A program made the translations under genes and the position numbers. Of a DNA stretch of 9,412 bases, positions 1 through 6,987 are shown piece by piece. Below the pieces are notes generated by a model, which did no database searches, was not told the DNA's origin, and saw only the letters and a program-made list of their open reading frames with translations. Location: NCBI GenBank assembly GCA_016201085.1, contig JACQDO010000383.1:1-9412 (forward strand). Direction: 5' to 3'. This stretch comes from Hyphomicrobiales bacterium (GTDB lineage Bacteria > Pseudomonadota > Alphaproteobacteria > Rhizobiales > Xanthobacteraceae). Position 1 is the stretch's first letter. Each line of letters starts with the position of its first letter.

Positions 1-2
1 AA

Positions 3-353
3 ACCGCGGTCGAGGCCAAGAACCATGCCGAGGCGCTGGTGCATTCCACCGAGAAGGCGGTTGCCGAACATGGCTCCAAGATCGGCGAGGCCGAGCGAAC
101 GGCGATCGAGAACGCCATTGCGGATCTCAAGGAGGCGCTCAAGGGCGACGACGCCACGGCGATCCAGGCCAAGACCAATACGCTGGCGCAGGCTTCCATG
201 AAGCTCGGCGAGGCCATGTACAAGCAGCAGGCGGAAGCGCAAAACGCGCAGCCCGGCGCCGGTGGTGAAGGCGCGGCTGCGGGCGAGAAAAAGGAAGACG
301 TCGTCGACGCGGAATTTACCGAGGTCAACGACGACAAGACCAAGAAGTCCTGA
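3..353 (+). CDS. dnaK: Molecular chaperone DnaK (Hsp70), C-terminal end only
   Basis: This is the 3' end of a gene whose start lies before the window; the open frame runs from base 3 to a TGA at 351-353, about 116 residues. It encodes the end of Hsp70: a helical lid segment rich in Glu, Lys and Ala, then a low-complexity Gly/Ala stretch, then the acidic tail reading [13 protein letters not shown] before KKS. The tail motif and the dnaJ gene just downstream make the call secure. DnaK is the ATP-driven cytosolic chaperone that DnaJ and GrpE regulate; the lid closes over substrate and the acidic tail is the usual C-terminus of bacterial DnaK. The ATPase and most of the substrate-binding domain are outside the window. 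A 141-bp gap containing a strong hairpin separates it from dnaJ. Confidence 0.95.
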   Translation, partial: TAVEAKNHAEALVHSTEKAVAEHGSKIGEAERTAIENAIADLKEALKGDDATAIQAKTNTLAQASMKLGEAMYKQQAEAQNAQPGAGGEGAAAGEKKEDVVDAEFTEVNDDKTKKS

Positions 354-396
354 CGCGAGCGCCGGTCGTGCGCTGGTCAACTGCAATCGCAAATGT

Positions 397-421
397 CACC
401 CCCGGGCCTACCCCGGGGGTG
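397..421 (+). terminator. Strong GC hairpin between dnaK and dnaJ (terminator or attenuator)
   Basis: A perfect 10-bp inverted repeat (CACCCCCGGG at 397-406, its complement at 412-421) encloses a 5-nt loop. With one base bulged (396) the stem can extend by three more pairs (393-395 with 422-424). The T-run after it is poor (gtttgc), so it is not a textbook intrinsic terminator. It sits 44 bp after the dnaK stop and 74 bp before dnaJ, where it could lower dnaJ expression relative to dnaK or protect the dnaK mRNA 3' end. The inverted repeat is seen directly; the role is inferred. Confidence 0.6.
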
Positions 422-494
422 CATGTTTGCAAGCGCCACGCGACGGTCGAATCAAGTATCTGTTCGACGGCGATAGACTGAGGGCGGGAGCGGC

Positions 495-1671
495 ATGTCC
501 AAGCGCGACTATTATGAAGTCCTGGGCGTGTCGCGCACCAGCAGCGAAGCCGAACTCAAGGCCGCCTACCGCAAGCTCGCCATGCAGCATCACCCGGACC
601 GCAATCCGGGCGACGACGAGAGCGAACACAAATTCAAAGAGCTCAACGAGGCCTACGACGTGCTCAAGGACGGCGACAAGCGCGCCGCCTATGACCGTTT
701 CGGCCACGCCGCTTTCGAGCAAGGCGGCATGGGCGGCGGGCACGGCTTCGGCGCCGATTTCGCCCACACCTTCTCCGACATTTTCGAAGACCTGTTCGGC
801 ATGGGCGGCGGCCGGCGCGGCGGCCGGGGCCAAGGCCGCGAGCGCGGCTCGGACCTGCGCTACAACATGGAAATCGCCCTCGAGGAAGCCTTCGAGGGCA
901 AGACCGCGCAAATCCGTATTCCGACCTCGGTGACCTGCGAGGTCTGCTCCGGCACGGGCGCCAAGGCCGGCACCAAGCCGAAGCAATGCGCGACCTGCGG
1001 CGGCGCCGGCAAGATCCGCCATGCCCAGGGCTTCTTCACGCTGGAGCGCACCTGTCCGGCCTGCAATGGCCGCGGCCAGGTCATCGACGACCCCTGCGCG
1101 TCTTGCCAGGGCGCCGGCCGCGTGACGCGCGAGCGCATGCTCTCGGTCAATATCCCGGCCGGGGTCGAGGACGGTACCCGCATCCGGCTTGCCGGCGAGG
1201 GCGAGGCCGGCCTGCGCGGCGGCCCGCCGGGCGATCTTTATATTTTCTTAAGCCTGGCGCAGCACGAGTTCTTCCAACGCGATGGCGCCGATCTGCACTG
1301 CCGGGTGCCGATTTCCATGGTTATCGCGGCCGTGGGCGGCGAATTCGAGGTTCCGGCGATCGACGGCAGCAAGGCCAAGGTCAAGGTGCCCGCCGGCACC
1401 CAGAGCGGCCGCCGATTCCGCCTGACGGCCAAGGGCATGTCGGTGTTGCGCTCGAAACAAACCGGCGACATGTACGTTCAAGTAGCGGTGGAAACGCCGC
1501 AAAACCTGACCAAACGCCAGCGCGAGCTGCTGGACCAAACGCCAGCGCGAGCTGCTGGCCGAGTTCGAAAAGCTGTCGTCCGAGGACACCCAGCCGGAAT
1601 CGGCCGGGTTCTTCGGCCGTGTCAAAGAGTTTCTCGATGGGCTTGGCAATCGCGGCAGCCATTCGAAGTAG
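495..1671 (+). CDS. dnaJ: Chaperone DnaJ (Hsp40), 3' end frameshifted by a 25-bp tandem duplication
   Basis: Co-chaperone that delivers unfolded clients to DnaK and stimulates its ATPase. The start ATG has a GGGAG ribosome site at 486-490. Domains in order: J domain with the HPD triad at residues 33-35; Gly/Phe-rich linker at about 70-117; zinc-binding region with four CxxCxGxG repeats (Cys 148/151, 165/168, 187/190, 201/204); then the C-terminal substrate-binding beta domains. At codon 339 onward a perfect 25-bp tandem duplication shifts the frame. Read literally, residues after 346 are replaced by about 70 unrelated residues ending at 1745, which overlaps the next gene's region. Removing one copy restores a normal end ([12 protein letters not shown]... 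to NRGSHSK, stop 1669-1671) and a 383-residue protein, the usual length. As written, the C-terminal dimerisation segment is lost. A true mutation or a sequencing/assembly error are both possible. Confidence 0.93.
1508..1557 (+). repeat. Perfect 25-bp tandem duplication inside dnaJ
   Basis: Bases 1508-1532 are repeated exactly at 1533-1557, with one further matching base (1533 and 1558). Both copies encode TKRQRELL, the first in the dnaJ start frame and the second in the frame that carries the normal DnaJ C-terminus. Because 25 is not a multiple of 3, the duplication is itself the frameshift. There is no divergence between copies, so the event is recent or artefactual. Confidence 0.95.
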
Positions 1672-1676
1672 CCATC

Positions 1677-1703
1677 TTGACCCCTTGCCCGTCGCCCTAT
1701 ACC
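1677..1703 (+). promoter_or_regulatory. Possible promoter upstream of pmtA
   Basis: TTGACC at 1677-1682 and TATACC at 1698-1703 resemble alphaproteobacterial housekeeping-sigma boxes. The 15-bp spacer is shorter than the usual 16-18, so the match is weak. It begins just after the restored dnaJ stop (1671) and lies 52 bp before the preferred pmtA ATG. The location is sensible for separate transcription of pmtA and its followers; the assignment is inference. Confidence 0.25.
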
Positions 1704-1755
1704 CGTGAAGTTCACAGATTTAAGCCCTGCCGTTGGCACGCGTGACCCCGTAGCA

Positions 1756-2358
1756 ATGCCGTCGCATACATTCGCCCGCGTCGAAAAGAAGAAGCTGCCT
1801 CTCGACGACGAGATGCAGTTCATTCGTTCGTGGATCGAAAAACCGCTGTCGACCGGCGCGGTAATGCCGTCGAGCAAGGCGCTGGCGCGCACCATGGTGC
1901 GCTACGTCGATCCGCAGTCGAGCGGCCCGGTGATCGAGCTTGGGCCCGGCACCGGCCCGGTGACCGAGGCGCTGGTCCGCCATGGCGTCGATCCCAAGCG
2001 TCTGCTGCTGGTTGAATTCAATCCGGACTTCTGCCGATTGCTGCGCAAGCGCTATCCGGCGGCCACGGTGGTGCAGGGCGACGCCTATCGGCTGCGCCGT
2101 CTGCTGGGCGCGCTGGTGCGCGAGCCGGCTGCGGCCGTGGTGTCAGGCCTGCCGCTGGTGACCAAGCCGCTGCGCACGCGGCTGCGCCTGATCGCGGATG
2201 CGATGAGCCTGCTGGCGCCGGGCGCGCCCTTCGTGCAGTTCACCTATGCGATGGTGCCGCCGATCCCGAAGGCGCTGTCCGGCATCAAGGCCGAGGCCTC
2301 CGAACTGATCTGGCTGAACCTGCCGCCGGCGCGCGTCTGGGTCTATCGCGGACGCTGA
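1756..2358 (+). CDS. pmtA: Phospholipid N-methyltransferase, PmtA type (SAM-dependent)
   Basis: Predicted 200-residue class I methyltransferase. In this family the enzyme adds methyl groups from S-adenosylmethionine to phosphatidylethanolamine, leading to phosphatidylcholine, at the inner face of the cytoplasmic membrane. The SAM-binding motif I reads VIELGPGTG at residues 59-67. It follows the family's N-terminal signature (EMQFIRSWIEKPL then GAVMPSS), with LLVEFNPDFCRLL and VVQGDAY after it and the VVSGLPL motif further on. The ATG at 1756 was chosen because the family signature begins soon after it; an in-frame GTG at 1705 would add 17 residues. Neither start has a clear ribosome site. The related rRNA adenine dimethylase (KsgA) family shares the SAM fold, but the short length and N-terminus favour PmtA. 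Phosphatidylcholine synthesis fits a rhizobial relative. Confidence 0.82.
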   Translation: MPSHTFARVEKKKLPLDDEMQFIRSWIEKPLSTGAVMPSSKALARTMVRYVDPQSSGPVIELGPGTGPVTEALVRHGVDPKRLLLVEFNPDFCRLLRKRYPAATVVQGDAYRLRRLLGALVREPAAAVVSGLPLVTKPLRTRLRLIADAMSLLAPGAPFVQFTYAMVPPIPKALSGIKAEASELIWLNLPPARVWVYRGR

Positions 2359-2394
2359 CGCTGTGGTGTCATCGCCGCGCAAGCGGAGTGGTTG

Positions 2395-2976
2395 ATGCCG
2401 AGCCCGAAAATCCTCGTTCTTCCCGGCTCGACGCGTGCCGGCTCGCATAACGTCAGGCTGGCGGCGTTGGCGGCCAAGGAGCTGACGCTGCTCGACGCCG
2501 ACGTCACGCGCATCTCGCTCGCCGATTACGACTTGCCGATCTTCGAGGAAGAGCTCGAAGCGAAGGGCGGCGCGCCGTTCAATGCCATCAAGCTCAAGCA
2601 GATGATCATGGCGCATCAGGGCGTGTTCATCGCCAGTCCGGAATACTCGGCCTCGGTGACGCCGCTGCTGAAGAATGCCATCGACTGGGTGTCGCGCGTG
2701 CGCGAACGCGGCGATCCCACTTATGCTGCCTTCAAGGGCCGTGTGTTCGCGATCAGCTCGGCCTCGCCGGATCGCATCGGGGGTCTGCGCTCGCTGATGG
2801 CGCTGCGGCAAATCCTCGAGCTCGGCTGTGGCGCGCTGGTGATCCCCGAGCAGGTGGCGATCAGCCAAGCCGACCGCGCCTTCGACGACATGGACAATAT
2901 CGTGGACATCGGCACCGCCAATCTGCTGCGCGCGCAGCTCGCGCGCCTGGTGGAGATGGTGCGGCTGATGGCGTAG
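2395..2976 (+). CDS. NADPH-dependent FMN reductase family protein
   Basis: A 193-residue flavodoxin-fold oxidoreductase that binds FMN and reduces flavin, quinones or other acceptors with NAD(P)H in the cytosol. The phosphate-binding loop near the N-terminus reads LPGSTRAGSHN (residues 9-19). The second flavin-contacting motif is PEYSASVTPLLKNAIDWVSR (82-101), characteristic of the YieF/ChrR/azoreductase-like group. The true substrate cannot be told from sequence. ATG 2395 was preferred over the overlapping TTG at 2392 because GGAG at 2385-2388 is well spaced for it. The gene starts 36 bp after pmtA and may be cotranscribed with it. Its stop codon's last base is the first base of a palindromic repeat. 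Confidence 0.85.
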   Translation: MPSPKILVLPGSTRAGSHNVRLAALAAKELTLLDADVTRISLADYDLPIFEEELEAKGGAPFNAIKLKQMIMAHQGVFIASPEYSASVTPLLKNAIDWVSRVRERGDPTYAAFKGRVFAISSASPDRIGGLRSLMALRQILELGCGALVIPEQVAISQADRAFDDMDNIVDIGTANLLRAQLARLVEMVRLMA

Positions 2977-3120
2977 CGCATGATCCCGAAAAGCTTGCCC
3001 TCGGACTTGATCCGTGGGTGGGAACCGGTTTCCCGCCTTCGCGAAGCCCGCTTTAGTAGGCAAGACAAAGTAGGAAAAGACGCTTCGGCGGGCGAAGCAA
3101 GGTCGGAAAAGATCATGCGC
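2976..3120. repeat. Palindromic intergenic element, third family (probably composite)
   Basis: 145 bp bounded by perfect 10-bp inverted repeats, GCGCATGATC (2976-2985) and GATCATGCGC (3111-3120). Inside are a hairpin (cgga 3002-3005 with tccg 3011-3014, extended by ccc/ggg across one mismatch), a self-complementary CTTCGCGAAG at 3037-3046, and a hairpin at 3082-3098 (gcttcg-gcggg-cgaagc). It fills almost the whole gap between the FMN reductase gene and pyrF and ends 20 bp before the pyrF start. The outer sequence (GATCCCGAAAAG... CCGGTTT... CGGAAAAGATC) resembles dispersed palindromes I recall from Bradyrhizobium-like genomes; that recollection is unverified. Confidence 0.75.
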
Positions 3121-3140
3121 AAAGAAAATTGGAGAAAAAC

Positions 3141-3845
3141 GTGAGTCTGAATACACGCGAACGTCTGATCGTCGCTCTCGACCTGCCGTCGGTCGCCGCG
3201 GCCGAGGCCATGGTGTCGCGGCTGGGCGACACCGTCGGCTTCTACAAGATCGGCTATCAACTGGCCTTCGCCGGCGGCCTGCCGTTCGCGGCCGGACTGA
3301 TCGCGGCCGGCAAGCAGGTGTTCCTCGATCTCAAGCTGCACGACATCGGCAATACGGTCGCCAAGGGCGTCGAGAGCGTGGCGCAGCTCGGCGCCACCTT
3401 TCTGACCGTGCACGCCTATCCGCAGACCATGAAGGCGGCGGTGGAGGGCAAGCGCGGCGCCAAGCTGCGCATCCTGGCGGTGACCGTTCTCACCTCCTAT
3501 GACGACGCCGATCTGGCCGCCGCCGGCTACGACATGAGCGTGGGCGAACTCGCCGCCGCGCGCGCGGCGCAAGCGCGCGACATCGGCGTCGACGGCCTGG
3601 TCTGCTCGGCCGAGGAGGTCGGCAAGCTGCGCGACATCGCCGGGCCCGGTATGACGCTGGTGACGCCGGGCATCAGGCCGGCCGGCAGCGCCAGCGGCGA
3701 TCAGAAACGCATCATGACGCCGGCGCGGGCGATCGAAGCCGGCGCCGACTATCTGGTGATCGGCCGGCCGATCGTCGAGGCGCGCGATCCGAAGGCGGCG
3801 GCCGACGCCATCGTCGCGGAAATTGAAAGCGCGACACGCAAATAA
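3141..3845 (+). CDS. pyrF: Orotidine 5'-phosphate decarboxylase
   Basis: Last step of UMP synthesis: decarboxylates orotidine monophosphate in the cytosol. The 234-residue TIM-barrel protein has the expected length. It shows the substrate loop LDLP (13-16), the catalytic DxKxxD motif within [10 protein letters not shown] (Asp63, Lys65, Asp68), TPGIRP with Arg179, and VIGRPI with the phosphate-binding Arg209. The GTG at 3141 was chosen because GGAG at 3131-3134 lies 6 nt upstream; an in-frame TTG at 3129 has no such site. Upstream is the 145-bp palindromic element; downstream the DUF1330 gene follows after 18 bp, suggesting cotranscription. All key catalytic residues are present, so the gene looks functional. 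Confidence 0.97.
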   Translation: MSLNTRERLIVALDLPSVAAAEAMVSRLGDTVGFYKIGYQLAFAGGLPFAAGLIAAGKQVFLDLKLHDIGNTVAKGVESVAQLGATFLTVHAYPQTMKAAVEGKRGAKLRILAVTVLTSYDDADLAAAGYDMSVGELAAARAAQARDIGVDGLVCSAEEVGKLRDIAGPGMTLVTPGIRPAGSASGDQKRIMTPARAIEAGADYLVIGRPIVEARDPKAAADAIVAEIESATRK

Positions 3846-3863
3846 ATCAAGGGAGGACGAGGA

Positions 3864-4166
3864 ATGGCCAAGGGTTATTGGATTGCCAATGTCGATGTGC
3901 GCGATCCGGATGGCTACAAGCAATACGTCGCGGCCCTGCCGGACATCTTCCGCAAATACGGCGGGCGCTACACCACTCGCGGCGGCAAGACCGAGGTGGT
4001 CGAGGGCAAGGCGCGCAGCCGCATCGTGATCATCGAATTCCCCAGCTTTGACGCCGCGATGACCTGCTACCGCTCGCCGGAATACGCCAAGGCCATCGCG
4101 CTGCGCCAGGCCGCGGCCGACGCCGATCTGGTCGTGATCGAAGGCTACGACGGCCCGCAGCCGTAA
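3864..4166 (+). CDS. DUF1330 family protein (small, ferredoxin-like dimeric fold)
   Basis: A 100-residue soluble protein with no signal peptide or membrane segment. The opening KGYWIANVDVRDPDGYKQY, the central GGRYTTRGGKTEVVEG, and the later FPSFDAAMTCYRSPEYAKAIALR with LVVIEGYDG are the family pattern. This family has a dimeric alpha/beta-barrel fold, and its biochemical role is not established. The strong GGGAGG ribosome site (3851-3856) lies 7 nt before the ATG. The 18-bp gap to pyrF and its shared direction suggest one transcript. A palindromic repeat begins 5 bp after its stop. Confidence 0.88.
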   Translation: MAKGYWIANVDVRDPDGYKQYVAALPDIFRKYGGRYTTRGGKTEVVEGKARSRIVIIEFPSFDAAMTCYRSPEYAKAIALRQAAADADLVVIEGYDGPQP

Positions 4167-4170
4167 TCCA

Positions 4171-4269
4171 CCTCATCCTGAGGAGCGCCCGCAGGGCGCG
4201 TCTCGAAGGACGAGGTGGCCCGGGCCTCATCCTTCGAGACGACGGCTTCGCCGCCTCCTCAGGATGAGG
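4171..4269. repeat. Palindromic cross-shaped element, family 1, copy A
   Basis: 99 bp with perfect 15-bp ends: CCTCATCCTGAGGAG at 4171-4185 and its complement at 4255-4269. Inside are side hairpin 1 (gcgccc-gca-gggcgc, 4185-4199), a central stem pairing 4199-4215 with 4225-4241 (one G-T-type mismatch), and side hairpin 2 (cggc-ttc-gccg, 4243-4253). It lies between DUF1330 and dapB. There is no open frame of note and no T-run, so it is not a typical terminator. Confidence 0.92.
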
Positions 4270-4306
4270 CTTAGGCTGGCTGCCTTTTCTTAGTGAGTTC
4301 CGCCCG

Positions 4307-4312
4307 CTATAC
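4307..4312 (+). promoter_or_regulatory. Possible -10 box for dapB
   Basis: CTATAC at 4307-4312 matches the alphaproteobacterial -10 and would start transcription near 4320, just before the dapB ribosome site GGGAG (4326-4330). No convincing -35 box is visible 16-17 bp upstream (TTTTCT at 4285-4290), so this is a low-confidence call. Confidence 0.25.
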
Positions 4313-4338
4313 CCATCGCTAGCTCCGGGAGTTGAACC

Positions 4339-5154
4339 ATGGCCGAGATGCGGCTCGTGGTCGCCGGTGCCGGCGGGCGGATGGGCCGCACGCTGGTCAA
4401 GGCGATCGCCGAAACGAAGGGATTTAGGCTGGCGGGCGCGCTGGAAGACGCGCGCTCGCCGCTGATCGGCTGGGATGCGGGCCGGCTGGCGGGCCTGGGC
4501 GACAACGGCGTCAAGCTCGCGGCCGACGCCGCGCCGCTGTTGGCGCAGGCCGACGGCATTGTCGATTTCACCGCGCCGGTGGCGACCGTCGCTTTTGCTG
4601 CGCTGGCTGCCAAGGGCCGCAAGGTGCACATCATCGGCACCACGGGCTTGAGCGCGGCGGATGAGGCCAAGATCAAGGACGCGGCCAAGAGCGCGGTCAT
4701 CGTCAAGTCCGGCAACATGAGCCTTGGCGTCAATCTGCTGGCGGCGCTCACCCGCCGCGTCGCCAAGACGCTCGATGCCTCGTTCGACATCGAAATCCTG
4801 GAAATGCACCACAACCAGAAAGTGGACGCGCCGTCCGGCACCGCGCTCTTGCTCGGCCACGCGGCGGCGGAAGGCCGCGGCATCGATCTCGACCAGCGGA
4901 AGGTCGCGAGCCGCGACGGCCATACCGGCGCGCGCAAGGCCGGCGATATCGGCTTTGCTACGCTGCGCGGCGGCAGCGTGGTCGGCGAGCACAGCGTGAT
5001 CTTCGCCGGCCAGGCCGAGCGCATCGAGCTCGTGCACAAGGCCGAGGACCGCATGATCTTCGCGCGCGGCGCGCTGCACGCCGCCGCCTGGGCGCGCGAG
5101 CAGAAGCCGGGGCTTTACTCGATGGCCGATGTGCTGGGGCTGAAGGATTTTTGA
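4339..5154 (+). CDS. dapB: 4-hydroxy-tetrahydrodipicolinate reductase
   Basis: NAD(P)H-dependent reduction step in the diaminopimelate/lysine pathway, needed for peptidoglycan as well as lysine. The 271-residue protein has an N-terminal Rossmann motif GAGGRMGR (10-17), GTTGLS (100-105), SGNMSLGVN (124-132), and the catalytic/substrate segment [15 protein letters not shown] (155-169) with the His157-His158 pair and Lys161. The length is normal and all signature residues are present. The ATG has GGGAG at 4326-4330, 8 nt upstream. It is flanked on both sides by copies of the same palindromic element (4171-4269 and 5165-5257), which suggests it may be transcribed separately from its neighbours. 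Confidence 0.97.
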   Translation: MAEMRLVVAGAGGRMGRTLVKAIAETKGFRLAGALEDARSPLIGWDAGRLAGLGDNGVKLAADAAPLLAQADGIVDFTAPVATVAFAALAAKGRKVHIIGTTGLSAADEAKIKDAAKSAVIVKSGNMSLGVNLLAALTRRVAKTLDASFDIEILEMHHNQKVDAPSGTALLLGHAAAEGRGIDLDQRKVASRDGHTGARKAGDIGFATLRGGSVVGEHSVIFAGQAERIELVHKAEDRMIFARGALHAAAWAREQKPGLYSMADVLGLKDF

Positions 5155-5164
5155 CCTTTCTCCG

Positions 5165-5257
5165 CCTCATCCTGAGGAGCCGCCGAAGGCGGCGTCTCGA
5201 AGGATGGAGGCGGCCCTCGTCCTTCGAGACGGCGCTTCGCGCCTCCTCAGGATGAGG
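5165..5257. repeat. Palindromic cross-shaped element, family 1, copy B
   Basis: 93 bp with perfect 15-bp ends (5165-5179 and 5243-5257) identical to copy A. Side hairpin 1 is gccgcc-gaa-ggcggc (5179-5193), the central stem pairs CGTCTCGAAGGA with its complement ending at 5231 (one extra base on the left arm), and side hairpin 2 is ggcgc-ttc-gcgcc (5231-5243). It lies 10 bp after the dapB stop and 38 bp before gpmA. Confidence 0.92.
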
Positions 5258-5295
5258 GCCGAGAAAGGACAGTGTCGCAATAAAAGGTGTAAGCA

Positions 5296-5916
5296 ATGAA
5301 TGACCGACTTCTCGTACTCGTGCGTCACGGCCAGAGCGACTGGAACCTGAAGAACTTGTTCACCGGCTGGCGCGACGTCGATTTGACCGACAAAGGCGTC
5401 AGCGAGGCGCGCGAGGCCGGCCGCAAGCTTAAAGGCCAAGGGCTCAAATTCGACGTCGCCTTCACCTCCGCGCTCAAACGCGCGCAGCGCACGCTCGATT
5501 TGATGTTGGAAGAGCTTGGGCAGAATCCTCCGATCATCCGCGATCAGGCACTCAACGAGCGCGACTATGGCGACCTGGTTGGCCTCAACAAGGACGACGC
5601 CCGCAAGAAATGGGGCGAGGAGCAGGTGCTCAAATGGCGCCGCTCCTACGACATCGCGCCGCCGGGCGGCGAAAGCCTCAAGGACACGCTGGCGCGCGCG
5701 CTGCCTTATTACGTCACGGAGATTTTGCCGCGCGTTCTGCGCGGCGAGCGCGTGCTGGTGGCGGCGCACGGCAATTCGCTGCGCGCGCTGGTGATGGTGC
5801 TCGACCGGCATACGCCGGAGAGCATCATCAAGCTCAACCTCGATACCGGCGTGCCGATGATCTACCGGCTCAACGCGGACTCGACGGTGGCTTCGAAATT
5901 GGATTTGGCGGCCTGA
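5296..5916 (+). CDS. gpmA: 2,3-bisphosphoglycerate-dependent phosphoglycerate mutase
   Basis: Interconverts 3- and 2-phosphoglycerate in glycolysis and gluconeogenesis, in the cytosol, through a phosphohistidine. The 206-residue protein shows the [10 protein letters not shown] motif with the phosphorylated His11 after Arg10, the [10 protein letters not shown] segment with Arg62, the acidic catalytic motif ERDYG with Glu88, and AAHGNSLR with the second catalytic His158. It is about 40 residues shorter than the E. coli enzyme but matches the compact alphaproteobacterial form. The ATG follows a weak AAGG-like ribosome site (5284-5287). It is convergent with the Ada-type gene; a palindromic element of a second family fills the gap between the two stops. 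Confidence 0.96.
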   Translation: MNDRLLVLVRHGQSDWNLKNLFTGWRDVDLTDKGVSEAREAGRKLKGQGLKFDVAFTSALKRAQRTLDLMLEELGQNPPIIRDQALNERDYGDLVGLNKDDARKKWGEEQVLKWRRSYDIAPPGGESLKDTLARALPYYVTEILPRVLRGERVLVAAHGNSLRALVMVLDRHTPESIIKLNLDTGVPMIYRLNADSTVASKLDLAA

Positions 5917-5918
5917 TT

Positions 5919-6025
5919 GTCATTCCGGGGCGCGGGCAAAGCCCGCGAACCCGGAATCCAGGAATAATCTCGGAGCAAGCTTCTGGATTCCGGATAACCA
6001 CGCTGCGCGCGGTTTCCGGAATGAC
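5919..6025. repeat. Palindromic cross-shaped element, second family
   Basis: 107 bp with perfect 10-bp ends, GTCATTCCGG (5919-5928) and CCGGAATGAC (6016-6025). Inside are a side hairpin cgcgggc-aaa-gcccgcg (5931-5947), an 11-bp central stem pairing 5951-5961 with 5983-5993 (CCGGAATCCAG), and a second, imperfect side hairpin between about 5996 and 6014 (AACC...GGTT). It fills the gap between convergent gpmA and the Ada-type gene, beginning 2 bp after one stop and ending 2 bp from the other. The sequence is unlike family 1 but the overall layout is the same. Confidence 0.88.
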
Positions 6026-6027
6026 TG

Positions 6028-6930
6028 CTACGCCGCCACCTGGCCCGCTTCCCAGCCCAGCATGGCGCGCTTGCGCGTGAGGCCCCAGTGGTAGCCGGTG
6101 ATGTCGCCGTTTTTGCCGATGACGCGGTGGCACGGCACCACGAAGCAGATCGGGTTCTTGCCGACCGCGGCGCCGACCGCGCGCGCCGCTTTCGGCGCGC
6201 CGGCTTTGGCTGCGAGGTCCGAGTACGTGGTGAGCCGGCCCATCGGGATGCTGAGCAGCTTCTCCCACACCCGCACTTCGAAATCCGTTCCAATGAGCAC
6301 CACGCGCAGCGGCTGCTGCGGATTCCACAGCTTGGGATCGAAGATGCGCCGCGCGGTCGGGGCGGTGGCCGCGAAGTCCTCGACATAGCGCGCCTTCGGC
6401 CAGCGCGAACGCATGTCGCGCAGCGCCGAGCGCTCCTTGCCGGGGTCGGCGAGCGCGAGACCGGCGAGCCCGCGCGGCGCGAGCATCACCAGCGCCGTGC
6501 CGAACGGGCAGGGGTGGAAACCATAAGAGATGGTGAGACCTTCGCCGCCCGCTTTCCATTCGCCGGGCGACATGGCTTCGTGCGTGACAAATAAATCATG
6601 GAGCCGGCCGGGTCCGGACAGGCCGACCTCGTAGGAGGTTTCCAGCACGCTTGCCGAGGCGCGCAGCAGGTCGCGTGCGCTCGCCAGCGTGAGCGCCTGC
6701 AGGAACGCCTTCGGCGTCAGCCCGCACCAGCGCCGGAACAAATGGTGCAGATCGGTGGAACTGACGCCGGCGGCTTCCGCGATGGTGTCGATTTCCGGCT
6801 GCGCCCGCCAATGCCCGCGGATATGGGCGATGGCGCGGCGTACGATGTCGTAATCGGCCGCCGCGGTGGCGAGCGGCGCAAAATCGGCGAAACGGTCGAC
6901 AATAGTCGGCTTTGCGAGGGTCATGGTCAT
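6028..6930 (-). CDS. Ada-like protein: AraC-type regulator fused to O6-alkylguanine-DNA methyltransferase
   Basis: Predicted 300-residue DNA alkylation-repair protein. Residues about 30-125 form an AraC-type helix-turn-helix (TIAEAAGVSSTDLHHLFRRW, 49-68, then LTPKAFLQALTLASARDLL). Residues about 130-300 form an Ogt/Ada domain with YGFHPCPFGTALV (136-148), the RVWEKLLSIPMGRLTTY helix region (220-236) and the suicide alkyl-acceptor Cys267 in VVPCHRVIG. It transfers the methyl group from O6-methylguanine to this Cys. The N-terminal Ada zinc domain that takes methyl groups from phosphotriesters, and turns E. coli Ada into an activator, is absent. If the protein regulates, another signal is needed. 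The start is uncertain: ATGs at 6930 and 6924 both lack a clear ribosome site. It lies downstream of the DUF2244 gene on the same strand. Confidence 0.92.
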   Translation of the reverse strand: MTMTLAKPTIVDRFADFAPLATAAADYDIVRRAIAHIRGHWRAQPEIDTIAEAAGVSSTDLHHLFRRWCGLTPKAFLQALTLASARDLLRASASVLETSYEVGLSGPGRLHDLFVTHEAMSPGEWKAGGEGLTISYGFHPCPFGTALVMLAPRGLAGLALADPGKERSALRDMRSRWPKARYVEDFAATAPTARRIFDPKLWNPQQPLRVVLIGTDFEVRVWEKLLSIPMGRLTTYSDLAAKAGAPKAARAVGAAVGKNPICFVVPCHRVIGKNGDITGYHWGLTRKRAMLGWEAGQVAA

Positions 6931-6987
6931 GAGAGGCTATCTAGGACGCCTGGCCGGGGCCAGCCACCCGATTTCTGACTCTCTCGG

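Noticed and set aside
495..1745. Full 416-residue open frame taken at face value as an unusually long DnaJ
   Set aside because: Residues after 346 do not resemble DnaJ, while the other frame after the 25-bp repeat gives a normal DnaJ end at 1671; the extension is a frameshift product.
2143..3923. Long - strand open frames opposite the FMN reductase and pyrF genes
   Set aside because: They lie antisense to well-supported genes, are rich in Arg, His and Asp as expected for shadow frames of GC-rich genes, and show no known motif.
4171..4269. Family 1 palindromes considered as ordinary intrinsic terminators
   Set aside because: There is no T-run after the stem, they have four-stem structure, and they recur between genes in all orientations, including upstream of promoters.
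4030..5079. 349-codon - strand open frame opposite dapB
   Set aside because: A shadow of dapB. It runs through a palindromic repeat and has low-complexity Arg/Pro/Ser content.
6950..6963. Short inverted repeat CTGGCC/GGCCAG upstream of the Ada-type gene, considered as an operator
   Set aside because: Only 6 bp per arm with almost no loop in a GC-rich region; expected by chance and not repeated near other genes.
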